Shown in pieces: positions 1 through 21,432 of a stretch of DNA of 64,000 nucleotides (position 1 is its first letter; each line of letters starts with the position of its first letter). Below the pieces are notes generated by a model. The model did no database searches. It worked only from the letters and a program-made list of their open reading frames with translations, and was not told where the DNA came from. Origin of the DNA: Pteria penguin (lineage: Eukaryota; Mollusca; Bivalvia; Pterioida; Pteriidae). A program made the position numbers and the translations under genes. The stretch covers positions 12,939,501 to 13,003,500 of the forward strand of contig CM068585.1 in NCBI GenBank assembly GCA_035048485.1. The letters are read 5' to 3'.

Positions 1-655
1 CCACCTAAACGTTAAAGCCAAAGAACACATCTAAGGACAGAGCTGTGCACGAGGGGAAGCCTTCTTACCAAAACCGGATCCACCTAAACGTGAAAGCCAA
101 AGAACACATCTAAGGACAGAGCTGTGCACGAGGGAGAGCCTTCTTACCAAATCCACCTAAACGTTAAAGCCAAAGAACCCATCTAAGGACAGAGCTGTGC
201 ACGAGGGGAAGCCTTCTTACCAAATCCACCTAAACATTAAAGCCAAAGAACCCATCTAAGGACAGAGCTGTGCACGAGGGAGAGCCTTCTTACCAAATCC
301 ACCTAAACGTTAAAGCCAAAGAACCCATCTAAGGACAGAGCTGTGCACGAGGGAGAGCATTCTTACCAAATCCACCTAAACGTTAAAGCCAAAGAACACA
401 TCTAAGGACAGAGCTGTGCACGAGGGAGAGCCTTCTTACAAAATCCACTTAAACGTGGAAGCCAAAGAAACCCATCTAAGGACAGAGCTGTGCACGAGGG
501 AGAAACTTCTTACCAAATCCACCTAAATGTTAAAGCCAAAGAACCCATCTAAGGACAGAGCTATGCACGAGGGAGAAACTTCTTACCAAATCCACTTAAA
601 CCTGGAAGCAAGAAAACCCATCTAAGGACAGAGCTGTGCACGAGGGAAAGACTGC
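1..655. repeat. 73-bp tandem repeat array
   Basis: About nine copies of a unit of roughly 73 bp, each containing CTAAGGACAGAGCTGTGCAC and a CTTCTTACCAAATCCAC junction. The array runs in from the left edge and ends near 655, with the last copies most diverged. No open frame or exon is visible. It probably lies in an intron or 5' flank of gene A. Confidence 0.9.
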
Positions 656-1499
656 TTGGATTTAGAATAATTTACAAAGTTTGGAGTATATATTTCGGGT
701 CAGTACAGATGTTCTAAAAACTGAGAAGATGTGGGCTAAGAACATGTGCGCTGAGAACATATGGGCTTAGAACATGTGAGCAGAGCACACCCTCGGGTAC
801 TAGCAGTTCACCAGCATTTGTATCGGCCAAGTGTTTTGTTTTCAGCATTATAGATGCACAATTTACAAATATGAAATGTTTTGTAGAAGAGAATAATTAC
901 AATAATCTAAACTGTTTTCAATATGTCAAACTTTATCTTCCAAATATCTTTTACATGCTCTCTTCATAAGAAAGCTTATGTTCCACAATGAAGTTAGCTT
1001 CTCTGTAATCTATCTGAAAAGCTTTGATCATCTAGGTCCGGCGACATAAACAGTGAATACACTTAAGTCACATATTTCATTTTAACTTATTCCTTTGTCA
1101 AACATTCAAATAAATTCTCATGCAGAGTGATTTAATTCTATTTATCAATAGAATAAAACTAAATAAAATCCTAATCCCAGTTATGAATTCATTGATGAAC
1201 AGAACAACATGAAATTTTGACTCAAGTGTATACTCAGTTTATAGCGCCGGTCCCTCAACGTATAAATAAAGGCTCAGAGGAATTGTATATTTTCATCATT
1301 TTTATATTTCAGTATTCTATTCAATGTTCTACAAAAAAAGCTCCGAGGTTTTTCAATTTATTGACGTACATATATAATTTATAGGTATATTTCATGTATC
1401 TCTATGGTGTATTCCATAGCTGTTTATCTGATTTGTATTATCAAGAAATGCTATCTATTGTCTTGATCATAGAATCGTTGCATTTTGATGATATTACAG
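656..1499. other. Non-coding stretch before the first gene A exon
   Basis: AT-rich DNA without a recognisable exon. I looked for the first half of a MAM domain, which gene B carries only 290 bp upstream of the equivalent exon, and did not find it. The missing 5' exons of gene A are therefore probably left of the window. Confidence 0.5.
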
Positions 1500-1548
1500 G
1501 ACATTATATGGCGTTGCATTTTGATGATATTACAGGACATTATATGGC
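1477..1548 (+). promoter_or_regulatory. Duplicated 3' splice site
   Basis: A 36-bp segment containing the end of the intron, the ACAG acceptor and the first 12 exon bases is present twice in tandem (1477-1512 and 1513-1548). It creates two equally strong acceptors, at 1499 and 1535, exactly 12 codons apart. The longer form would repeat GHYMA and insert LHFDDIT between the two copies. Confidence 0.8.
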
Positions 1549-4500
1549 TATAGATGCATATTCGTTGGCTGAACACTCTTCTTCTTCATCAATGCATTCT
1601 ATCAGGCTTACGTCAGCAATACTAGAACCCGCCCATCGGTACTGTGTTCGATTCTGGTATAACATGCACGGCAGTGACGTCCAACCTATATTAGTATACA
1701 CTCGGGTAAGTGTTGATGAATAAGTACGGCAAATGACATTCACGTCATTGTAGTGTATACCAATATGATTCATACTGAACATCTTAAGCGATCTAACCCA
1801 TTTAATTGTGTACCACTGTAAGTTGTTAATTATATATTCACAATGAAAGTAATAAAAATAAAAGACAAAATGACTAGAAATACTCTGCACATTATTCCCT
1901 AACGTCCAATATAAATCACATGTATTCTGTAAACTAGGAAGTTACCTGTTACTTGTCCACAGAAACATTCACTACAACGTATCATAGTGGACAGTCGTGG
2001 ACTCTGTGATGACCGCAGTAACGTTCACTACAACGTATCATAGTGGACAGTCGTGGACTCTGTGATGACCGCAGTAACGTTCACTACAACGTATCATAGT
2101 GGACAGTCGTGGACTGTGATAACCACAGTGACGTTCACTACAACGTATCATAGTGGACAGTCGTGGACTGTGATAACCACAGTGACGTTCACTACAACGT
2201 ATCATAGTGGACAGTCGTGGACTGTGATAATCACAGTGACGTTCACTACAACGTATCATAGTGGACAGTCGTGGACTGTGATAACCACAGTGACGTTCAC
2301 TACAACGTATCATAGTGGACAGTCGTGGACTCTGTGATGACCGCAGTAACGTTCACTACAACGTATCATAGTGGACAGTCGTGGACTGTGATAACCACAG
2401 TGACGTTCACTACAACGTATCATAGTGGACAGTCGTGGACTGTGATAACCACAGTGACGTTCACTACAACGTATCATAGTGGACAGTCGTGGACTCTGTG
2501 ATGACCGCAGTGACGTTCACTACAACGTATCATAGTGGACAGTCGTGGACTGTGATAACCACAGTGACGTTCACTACAACGTATCATAGTGGACAGTCGT
2601 GGACTCTGTGATGACCGCAGTGACGTTCACTACAACGTATCATACTGGACAGTCGTGGACTCTGTGGTAACCACAGTAACGTTCACTATAACGTATCATG
2701 GTGGACAGTCGTGGACTGTGTGGTAACCGCAGTAACGTTAGCTACAGCGTATCATAGTGGACAGTCGTGGACTGTGGATACCGCAGTAACGTTCTCTACA
2801 ACGTATCATAGTGGACAGTCGTGGACTGTGGATACCGCAGTAACGTTCTCTACAACGTATCATAGTGGACAGTCGTTGACTCTGCGGTAACCACAGTATC
2901 GTTCACTATAACGAATCATAGTGGACAGTCGTTGACTCTGCGGTAACCACAGTATCGTTCACTATAACGAATCATAGTGGACAGTCGTTGACTCTGCGGT
3001 AACCACAGTATCGTTCACTATAACGTATCATAGTGGACAGTCGTTGACTCTGCGGTAACCACAGTATCGTTCACTATAACGTATCATAGTGGACAGTCGT
3101 GGACTGTGTGGTAACCGCAGTATCGTTCACTATAACGTATCATAGTGGACAGTCGTGGACTGTGTGGTAACCACAGTATCGTTCACTACAACGTATCATA
3201 GTGGACAGTCGTGGACTGTGTGGTAACCACAGTATCGTTCACTATAACGAATCATAGTGGACAGTCGTGGACTGTGTGGTAACCACAGTATCGTTCACTA
3301 TAACGAATCATAGTGGACAGTCGTTGACTCTGCGGTAACCACAGTATCGTTCACTATAACGAATCATAGTGGACAGTCGTGGACTGTGTGATAAACGCAG
3401 TAACGTTCACTACAACGTATCATTGATTAATTGATTTTTGTGTAACGTCACACCACGAATATTTCACGTACATGGTGACGGCATCTGTCTGATGCAAGGC
3501 ATACAAATTTTTACCTTTGCAACGGACCAACCCGAAGCAGTGTAGGATCTTTAACGTGCCATGCATACCAGGACACGGGGCCTCGGTTTTTACTGTTTCG
3601 TCCGAAAGACAGGACACCGGCATGACCAGAGCGGGACTCGAACCCCGGCCTCCCGATCAGGAGTCCAGCGCGATACCACTAGGCCACGCCGGCTTCACAA
3701 CGTATCATAGTTGACAGTCGTGGACTGTGATAACCACATTAACGTTCAATACAACGTATCATAGTGGACAGTCGTGGACTGTGATTACCGCAGTAACGTT
3801 CACTATAACGTATCATAGTGGACAGTCGTGGACTGTGATTACCGCATTAACGTTCACTACAAAATATCATAGTGGACAGTCGTGGACTGTGTGGTAACCA
3901 GAGTAACGTTTACTACAGCGTATCAGAGTGGGCAGTCGTGGACTGTGTGGTAACCACAGTAACGTTAGCTACAGCGTATCATAGTGGGCAGTCGTGGTAT
4001 CTATGGTAATCACATTGTCTAGGTTAACTAGAATCTTCCGTCGTCAATGCCAGTATTATGACATTTAATACGTAACTATTAGTGGTTCAGGTACTCGGCG
4101 CGGTCCGGTTTTTAATTCAGCCCTAAAATCTAATTGTGTGTCTTTCGGATACAGTGATCCCGTGGTAGGTTAGAATTTGTCAATAAAACAACCTTCATAT
4201 ACGTTTTATGATAAATGCATTTAGCAATGTGCCACATATGTGAGATATTCTTACAGCAGTGTCATTCAACAAAACATGAAAGAAATGAAAAGGCTAGGGT
4301 ATGTAATGATAGTTGGACGACCTCATATTTAATTTTCATTTTCATAAGATTTCATTTTTTTAATTTACTTAAATAAGACGTATATTTTCATGAACTTACA
4401 AGGAATATTAAAAAAAATTAAAGACGTTCATATCCATGTGCTAGAAGACGATGAAATACCGTATGTCTGTAAAAAATGTCAAAAATGGACGAGGATAAGG

Positions 4501-7500
4501 CAAGTAAGAAGGCAAATAAGAATTGGCCCCATGAATGTTCATTCACAATATTTCGTATATTTGTGGAAAATTAAGAATTCAACCATACTACAAAATATTT
4601 GAATAAATACATATGGGGCCATCCATAAAATAAAATCCCATGTGCCGTTGATAACCATTCTTTGACCTATACAAGACCATAGACTACTGGGGTTTTTTTA
4701 ACCTCCTCACAACAGCGTTACCAGAGAAGGGATTAATATAATGGTACTATCGTGTGCGGGTGCGGGGGTGAAACTAAACCCCGTAGACGCTCTAGAAGTC
4801 ACAGTTTTGACCGTCTTTGGTAAATACCTCACATATATTTTAAATATAATGAGAGGAAATCCCTATTGTCTTTGGGATTAAAAGGTCAAAAGTTAAGGTC
4901 ACAAGGAGTCATTACATATAAATCTTGTAGACACCTTAGAAGTCAAAGTTCGGCCCTATTGTGTTCATACTTCTCATATTGTTTAAGTTTAATGAGAGGA
5001 AGGTCCCTATTGACTTCGGGTCAAAAGGTCAAAGTAGTAACTTAGATTTTGCTGCCGTGTAAGAGGGTGTCATGCTTGGCGTTGCTCTTATCCCTATTAT
5101 TTTCTTTGTAAATTAATACTTCATTGCCAAACTCCCACCGTTTATTTTTGTTTTTCTGAGAAATATATAATTCGTTATATCAGATAAGAATTGTCATTTC
5201 TTTTTCTAAAGTAAAAGGTGAAAATTGCATACGTCAAACTCAGAATATCCACCAATACATATCTTGACCCTTATAATCTCACTCTTTTACTTTATAGCGA
5301 TTATTTCCAGAAATCCATGATTTTTAATAATAAGGGCAACACCAACATACATATATCATAATATGCCTGGGTATAGATTATTCAAACGCAACAGATACCG
5401 GTATCTTGAAGTACAAATCTCAAAATGTGTAATAAATCAGATGCACTGTGACCTAGACCTTGGAGGTGGGACACTGGTGAAGGTCATTACAAACATTTAG
5501 CAACACGGGCAGCAATTCTCTGAGATATTATTCGAATCGATGAAGGCCGTAAACACTTATGGCCGAGACAAGTTGTACCCATTCTATATATTGTAATCTT
5601 GAGCTTAGAGGTATGACCTTGGTTCTAGGTCATGACACGCTGTCTTTCTATAATGAACATTTCTACCAGTTAATCCAACAAGGCATATAGAGACTAAGCC
5701 TTAGGCAAAGTGTTACTTGATTTGATTCTAAACATATGTGATTTTTCATCCAAATTTGAACTATTGCCCGGAAATTTATAAAGTATGAGAGATAAAATAT
5801 TAAATGCATAAAAACTTCCTAAAATAGCTATAATATAAAATAGCTGATCTCACTCCATCACAGGGGTTCACATATGCTCTTCAAGTAGACATATTTTGTT
5901 ATTTTCCATTTGTTTTTCATTTTCACTGATTTTGTATGTTTCATGATTTTTGGACTTGTTGTTTGGATTTATCCATCATCTTTACATAACATTTTCTATA
6001 AGAAAAACAACGAAAGGAATTTTTCCAAAGTGGGGCAGAACTAACCTTATTTATTGTTTTCAAAGGTACTTTCCTTTGATTCCATTGCATATGAGATAAG
6101 ATGGAAAGTAAATAGCTCGTATGTATACCGGTTAACCACATCATTTGAGTGACTTGTGTCACTCAATAGACAATCCTAAGAGGGTATTGTTACTCCTCAG
6201 TAATGTTGCCATGTGTCATTTCCTTTCTTTTGCAATAGGTAAATGGTGGTTTGGGTACTCCAATTCTCACCTTACCAGCACATAGCTCTACGGAGTGGAA
6301 GATGGCAGAAGTCGAAATCGACGACGAGCATACCAGGAACCGATTTCAGGTAAATTTTCAAGTGACTTAGAAAGCTGAGTAGCAAGCTGTCTGGTTACCT
6401 TTGTGACTAATTTGTAAAGTTGCTCTACAATAAACTCAAATTTAGTTTCTGGTTATATATTAAATTTGATTGCAATTGTACTCCCAGTAAAATTTAGAAC
6501 ACTAGTTAGATCAATTCACAACGCTTGGAATCACCCGACGATTGTATACGTTATATTATATCTATAACTGCTGTATTCATTATTTATATGCTTATTTGTA
6601 CAACTTGTTTGTTTACTACTTTTACATACAGAAGCAAGTGTCGATGTAGTTTTAATAAACCTCCGCTTACAGTTATTAAAATAACAATCGAAAAACACCA
6701 GTAATACATACAAATTATGTACATTCAGTCAAAAACAAACCCAACCAGTAATACATACAAATTATGTACATTCAGTCAAAAAAAAAACACCAGTAAACAT
6801 ACAAATTATGTACATTCAGTCAAAAAAAAAACACACCAGAAATAATACAAATTATGTACGTTCAGTAAAAAAAACACCAGTAATACATACGAAATATTTA
6901 CTTTCAGTCAAAAAAACCCCACCAGTAATACATACAAATTATGTACATTCAGTCAAAAAATAAAATAAAGCATGTATATAAATATATCGAATTAATGTTT
7001 GGTTTTATTTAAGTAGTTGTAAAAACTTAAACTGGGTGATATAGCCATTGATGCAATGTCAGTTTACATGGAGTGATATTTGAACAAGGGCCGGTTTATC
7101 CGAGATTTATATGCACATGTAGACACGTTTTCCAGACAATAGATAGTTTAAAATCTAATGTTTTTGCCCAGTGCACTAAAATGTTGTCTTTGTTCTGTGT
7201 AAATAAAACGTTGACCATATATGGCATTTGCCAATATTTATGACATGAATATGGTAAATACTTTCCTCTTCAATCATTTTAGACAACGGCATATATGTAT
7301 TTAGTTAGTGTTGTTTCCTTGAGAGGTTATTTAATTTAATTTTATAAGGGCACTGGTGTTTTCTGTTATTGCCTGGTGATTGTTTGTAGAACAAACAGAC
7401 ATACTATTCTCGTTTTCCAGGTGGTTATTGAAGGAGCCACCGATGCACACTATTCTTATTCATACCATTCAAACGGTGGCTCTTACTATCACTCTACAAA

Positions 7501-9088
7501 AAACTACGTCCGTAGATATGGCAATGTAGCGGTAGATGACATCTTCATTGCAAATACCACATGCCAAGGTTAGATACAGCTATAACATATCTTCTCAGTG
7601 TCATATATAATATATATGAAAATATAATAATATATACCGTTGATTATATCTATTATAGGATTTTAAAGGTACAAAATTCCATTATTTCTATTGACCAAAA
7701 TTCATGGAATTACAATTATGCATAACTTCTTGCAATAATACTAAATCATTTAAATCTAAGAGTAATATTCACTGTATTTCAGCAATGGATGAGATAGTAA
7801 AAAATCCTATATTCCGCTTGGAAAAGATGGTGTGTTTCGTAAACTTATATATTGAATGTTTTGAAAATGATGAAACATTAATATATTAGTCATAAAATTA
7901 TATCTTATGAAAAGACTGTGGTAAATAGATATTAGTTTAAAATTTGCTACGTATCTTTTTAAAATGTTAAGATACATATAAAAAAGTTTTTATCAAGTAA
8001 AGTGGTATGGGATACATACTCAAATTTCTCTTATTCATGACTTTGGGCTGCACAAAAATAAGTACCATAAGCCTTTTTCAATGATACAGCAACCTTGGTC
8101 GTCCGCTGCACATTTTTCAAACCATTCATAATTTTCTTTCGTTTGCAGACATTCCTGTGTGTCCTCCATCGTCTTATAAACGCCTTAACTCCGATAACAC
8201 CACTTCCTGTTATATATTCCATACCACACCAGCCACGTGGTACCAAGCGGCTACCATTTGTCAACAAGAATCTTACAGAGGCCATCTGGTAGCCGTGACT
8301 TCTAGCGAGGAACAACAATACCTTGTTAATACAATTCAGTCAGATATATGTTAGTATGCTATATCTTCAAAGATAATATTACATTATCAATGAAAGATTT
8401 CACATAAATATAATGCTACACAAGGTCGAAATTGAAAATTGACATTAGTCCTTTATCTTAGCGCATTTGCCCTTTTTCTGAAAATTATGGGGGGGGGGGG
8501 GTGTTTCTTTTTCTTTCTTTCTTTTTTTTTTTTTTTTGGTTTTTTTTTTTCTTACAAACAGAAGGAATGACAATTTAATTTTACTCAAGACAAATCATAA
8601 TTATAATGATGTTGCACAACCGACTTGCTTTAATGGGACACTCTAAAATATCTTTTTATAAGAGTGTCAGCATTGAATAAGTTCGACTTTAATGAAACAA
8701 ACCCAACGACAATACAATAATTGTAATTAATGTAGAAATCCACAAACTGCCCGCAATCTGTAATAATAAAGGTTTAAAATGACAGCAAAACCATGTATGT
8801 GTGATTGTGGTGTTTCTTGGAAATTCCTTATTTGTTTCAGCCTTGATCATCGCCGGTCAAACAGGGTTTTACATCAATGCTAATGACCAAAGGTCCGAGG
8901 GATCATTTCAGTGGACGGATACTGGATTACCTTATAGTTTAACGTACACAGCGTGGCATTCTGGACAACCTAATAATGTGGGCAGTGCGCAGGACTGTGT
9001 TCTCATGGAATATCCGGACGACAACTACACTTGGGGCGATATCAATTGTAATGAAAAACACGCATTTATTTGTGAAGTTGAATACTAA
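1500..9088 (+). CDS. Gene A: secreted MAM plus C-type lectin protein (3' part)
   Basis: Five exons join in frame: 1536-1705 (or 1500-1705), 6239-6349, 7421-7568, 8149-8349 and 8841-9088. They encode the second half of a MAM domain (GHYMAIDAYS, FWYNMHGSD, GNVAVDDIFIANTTC) followed by a complete long-form C-type lectin domain and a stop. MAM domains mediate extracellular adhesion or oligomerisation, and C-type lectin domains bind glycans, often as secreted pattern-recognition proteins in bivalves. The Ca-site motif is QPN (HSGQPNNVG), and WGD replaces the usual WND. Six lectin cysteines are present, including the extra N-terminal pair (VCPPSS, TTSCYIF). Signal peptide and MAM first half are missing from the window. 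Gene B downstream is its tandem paralogue with matching exon sizes and phases. The ligand is unknown. Confidence 0.88.
1536..1705 (+). CDS. Gene A exon: MAM domain, central part
   Basis: Encodes GHYMAIDAYSLAEH and, further on, RYCVRFWYNMHGSD, the conserved core of MAM domains. It starts in phase 1 after ATTACAG and ends in phase 0 before GTAAGT. The acceptor at 1535 gives 170 nt, close to the 164 nt of the gene B equivalent, so I prefer it. An identical acceptor at 1499 would lengthen the exon by 36 nt in frame. Confidence 0.88.
1960..4010. repeat. 54/57-bp minisatellite in gene A intron
   Basis: More than 30 copies of a unit centred on CGTATCATAGTGGACAGTCG. Two length classes alternate: 54 bp with ACTGTGATAACC and 57 bp with ACTCTGTGATGACC. 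The first half is homogeneous and the second half is mixed and more diverged. Because 54 and 57 are multiples of three, long spurious reading frames arise on both strands. A SINE is inserted at 3424-3696. Confidence 0.95.
3424..3696 (-). mobile_element. tRNA-derived SINE (family 1), nested in minisatellite
   Basis: Read on the minus strand it has a tRNA-like head with an A box (GGCCTAGTGGTATCGCG) and a B box (GGTTCGAGTCC), a conserved body, and a tail of CAAAAATCAAT repeats. The 12-bp target duplication ACAACGTATCAT flanks it (3412-3423 and 3697-3708). The same family recurs at 23536-23814 and 56379-56655, with a decayed copy at 51056-51290. Confidence 0.9.
4011..6238. repeat. Gene A intron with dispersed-repeat fragments
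   Basis: No exon is visible. Around 4780-5095 there are decayed direct repeats of the AGGTCAAAAGTTAAGGTCA kind ending in GGCGTTGCTCTTA, which resembles the right end of the element at 55508-56130. At 5845-5992 a segment is nearly identical to 43635-43790, starting TGATCTCACTCCATCACAGG, and marks a dispersed family. A 70-codon open frame at 4390-4602 shows no recognisable domain. Confidence 0.55.
6239..6349 (+). CDS. Gene A exon: MAM domain, third part
   Basis: A 111-nt exon, phase 0 to 0, with acceptor TGCAATAG and donor GTAAAT. It encodes VNGGLGTPILTLPAHSSTEW then KMAEVEIDDEHTRNRFQ, the MAM segment with the conserved W and RFQ strand. It has no open frame long enough to be flagged and was found by phase and homology. 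The gene B counterpart (16955-17065) is also exactly 111 nt. Confidence 0.88.
6699..6960. repeat. 45-bp tandem repeat
   Basis: Five to six copies of a unit containing ATACAAATTATGTACATTCA followed by an A-rich stretch of variable length. It lies within the gene A intron between 6349 and 7421, which otherwise shows nothing coding. Confidence 0.85.
7421..7568 (+). CDS. Gene A exon: MAM domain, C-terminal part
   Basis: Phase 0 to phase 1, with acceptor TTTTCCAG and donor GTTAGA. It encodes VVIEGATDAHYSYSYHSNGG and ends GNVAVDDIFIANTTCQ. The VAVDDI strand and the closing cysteine are the hallmark end of a MAM domain. The donor is weaker than its neighbours. Confidence 0.88.
8149..8349 (+). CDS. 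Gene A exon: C-type lectin domain, N-terminal half
   Basis: Phase 1 to 1. It encodes DIPVCPPSSYKRL, then TSCYIFHTTPATWYQAATIC and RGHLVAVTSSEEQQYLV: the typical lectin start with WYQA helix, cysteine, and the HLVAV strand. The two early cysteines mark the long form. The donor is GTTAGT. Confidence 0.9.
8490..8552. repeat. Poly-G and poly-T tract
   Basis: A run of about 11 G followed by T-rich sequence with CTTT repeats, inside the gene A lectin intron (8350-8840). Nothing else is seen in that intron. Confidence 0.8.
8841..9088 (+). CDS. Gene A last exon: C-type lectin domain, C-terminal half
   Basis: It starts in phase 1 after TTTGTTTCAG and ends at TAA (9086-9088). It encodes GFYINANDQRSEG, AWHSGQPNNVGSAQDC and YTWGDINCNEKHAFICEVEY. 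QPN occupies the sugar-specificity position (EPN is typical for mannose, QPD for galactose), and WGD replaces WND. Specificity cannot be predicted with confidence. Confidence 0.92.
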
Positions 9089-9188
9089 TAGTGAATACAT
9101 TAAAATGTGATGAGCTTTGCTTCATTTGTTTGTATCATATTCGTTTTAATTTATTTGTTACTTATATGAGATGCCTTATGACAATGAA

Positions 9189-9194
9189 AATAAA
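9189..9194 (+). terminator. Gene A polyadenylation signal
   Basis: AATAAA about 100 bases after the gene A stop codon. It is the first canonical hexamer in the 3' flank. Confidence 0.55.
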
Positions 9195-9485
9195 TATTCT
9201 ATTTAATTTAATGCCTTCTCTAGAAAATGAAGCAAACATCGGACCAGATCTACTTGAAAAACAAAATCGTCAAATTTAATTTCAAATCCTTATCTTCGTG
9301 TATTATATTATAGACACTAGCAAAAGTAAAGCGTGGATTTGTTGACATGATTAATACAGAAGTAAGAGCAAAAAACAAAAGGTAGCCTAAGGACAGAAGA
9401 AACTACGTCTTCGCTTTTGATTATTTTTTAATTTACAACAATTTCAGATATAATTAGGAGTCCTCCAAAGGGAAGTAAAATATAC

Positions 9486-9744
9486 TAAAAGAAATAACAC
9501 AAACACTCTTTGCCGCAAATTTTGGGCCTCCTGGCATTTATCAAGCAATAGTTAGAATAGTACAGTAGATCTACATAACATCCATCTTTACATGTCTAAT
9601 ACAAACAAGGTAATGAGAAGCTTGTCTATATTAGACATGTAAAGATGGATGTTGCGTAGATCTACTGTACTATCCTAACTATTGCATGATAAAGGCCAGG
9701 ATGCCCAAAATTTGCGGAAGAGAGTGTTTGTGTTATTTCTTTTA
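9486..9744. repeat. Long near-perfect inverted repeat
   Basis: Two arms of about 118-126 bases are reverse complements with few mismatches around a loop of about 20 bases near 9600-9625. The outer ends are AAAAGAAATAACACAAACAC and its complement; the inner arms contain CATCCATCTTTACATGTCTA. It lies between genes A and B. It could be a palindromic MITE or a transcribed hairpin. Confidence 0.9.
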
Positions 9745-9904
9745 TAACAATTTCGTTTAATTAATTCATATTCTAAAACAAAAAAAACACCACTGTATTA
9801 TATCAATCAATTAAGATCCCACTATTACGTTTCTGAATTTCCTTGGACTAAGGAATGTAATGTAAAATACGAAAGTAATTGGTGTTATAGGACTGGCACT
9901 AAAA

Positions 9905-10016
9905 ACAATGTACCACAGTGGACATTCACGGACCCATGAAACTCATAGGTGAGACCAGGTGCCCACGAGGAGTGTTTGGCTAGCCACACCCGCCGTGAAT
10001 GTCCTTAAATACAGAC
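9905..10016. repeat. Dispersed repeat fragment
   Basis: Contains GGTGAGACCAGGTGCCCACG and CCACACCCGCCGTGAATGTC. Related wording recurs near 35905-35960 and 50485-50575 (CTGTCACACCCGCCGTAATG), and weaker pieces near 12360-12420 and 21940-22020. It is a dispersed family of unknown class. Confidence 0.6.
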
Positions 10017-10025
10017 GAAACAAAT

Positions 10026-10027
<2 letters not shown>

Positions 10028-10076
<49 letters not shown>

Positions 10077-10116
10077 GTTTATATTTATATTTATATTTAT
10101 ATTTATATTTATATAT
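10028..10116. repeat. AT and TTTATA microsatellites
   Basis: About 21 AT dinucleotides followed by about seven copies of TTTATA. The rest of the 9.1-11.6 kb intergenic DNA contains only AT-rich sequence and fragments, such as CCGACTTAGGACGGTCATTT near 10630, which recurs inverted near 18320-18345. Confidence 0.9.
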
Positions 10117-11664
10117 GAATGTGAACAAAGAATGTGTAGACACAACATTAGGAAAAAGAATATAATAACACTTGAGTCAAATCCCCTACGGGAAACTTTT
10201 TTACGAGCTCTACACTGTAAAGTGTAACGTCAATGTAAAATACGACAGTAACTGGTATCACATTACAATGGCCCTATGAACAATGTACCAAAATGTTAGT
10301 ATTATTCAACATTTTATATTCAACAAACCGAATTATATATTAACTAAGAAAATATTAATCATTCAACATTTGAAAATTTATAATAATCATAATTTTTTCA
10401 AATTAGTTTTTTAAGTTTGTTGAAAACATCAATCATTATTTGATCTTTGAATATTTGGCAATGCAGGATTATCTCTTTTTTATTATTATTATAGAAGAAA
10501 AAAGAGGAGTTACCGGCTCAGTTATGTGGCAAAAGTCACCATGGAGCTATACAATACATGAATATAAATAATATACTAGCACATATAACAATTTACAAAA
10601 ATATTTGATTGTAGTGCAATTAGGATACCGACTTAGGACGGTCATTTAATTTGACAAAAGCCAAACAAATGGTGTGGTTAACCGGTTTACGGGCCCACCT
10701 TCCCACTCACTTTATTTATTTACTTACTTTATTTACTTTACATGACATAAAATATGAATATGTATGCCGATTTTCTGGAAAATTCTCTTCAACTCTTTCA
10801 TTATTTTGCTCAAATTTGCATTTTGACTATGTTGTAGAAGCATCTGAGCATTATTTCTTACAATTTCAATAAATGTAATTTTAGTGGCCTACTACCACCT
10901 CATAGTATGCCGTCTTGTGACCGAAATACTGAAACGCGATTGACTGAATCTAGTTTGAGATATCATTATTATATGGTTCATAATTATCATTAATATATCA
11001 TTTCAATTATAACAATTATTATCATCATCTTTAATATTAGAAGAGCAAATTCTGATGTCATGTTAAAATAAATGATGAACTATTCCTGGACTCTATACTA
11101 CAGTATTTTCTTTTATATTTTACTGGATATCTCCATTTATTCAAAGTATTTTCTAGGTAAAGCAATGTAATAATTTAGATAATACAGTAGATAAATCTTA
11201 TTATGTCCACACAATAGAACAAGAAACACAGTATAATGAGTATTGGCAGTTTTTGTCATGGCTTTACTTATTATAGTTTAACAATGTAATACAGCATAAT
11301 AATAAAAGTGAAATATTATACGACAATGAACAATGAAGTTACAATGATATCACAATTGTCACTAAATAATTATTGTTCTTCGAGTCAATAGTTGAGTTAC
11401 AAAATTAATAGTCTCATGATCACTGATTTCAACGGCAATGGTATCAGTAACAGATCTACAGCGACCTTCAAACGGTATATGTCGTAGAGTTTTGCAATGA
11501 CAATGATAATTTTGGAAAAGTGTTCCAAGACATTCAGTGTACAAACTTACGACGTGACACGATGCTATCTAACTTTACTGTAGGACTGGTCATTCTGTAA
11601 TGTCATGTGACCTAGATAACGATTATCATACCGTAATATCATGCGACCTGAATAAGGATTAACA

Positions 11665-21432
<9,768 letters not shown>

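Noticed and set aside
2038..2337. Repetitive 91-94-residue open frames on both strands
   Set aside because: They arise because the minisatellite period (54/57 bp) is a multiple of three. There is no start context, splice signal or non-repeat sequence.
4390..4602. 70-residue open frame with a CKKCQKW motif
   Set aside because: It has no recognisable domain, splice context or repeat family. It is probably chance in an AT-rich intron.
8031..8318. 95-residue minus-strand frame opposite the lectin exon
   Set aside because: It is a shadow of exon 8149-8349. The plus strand carries conserved lectin motifs and splice sites.
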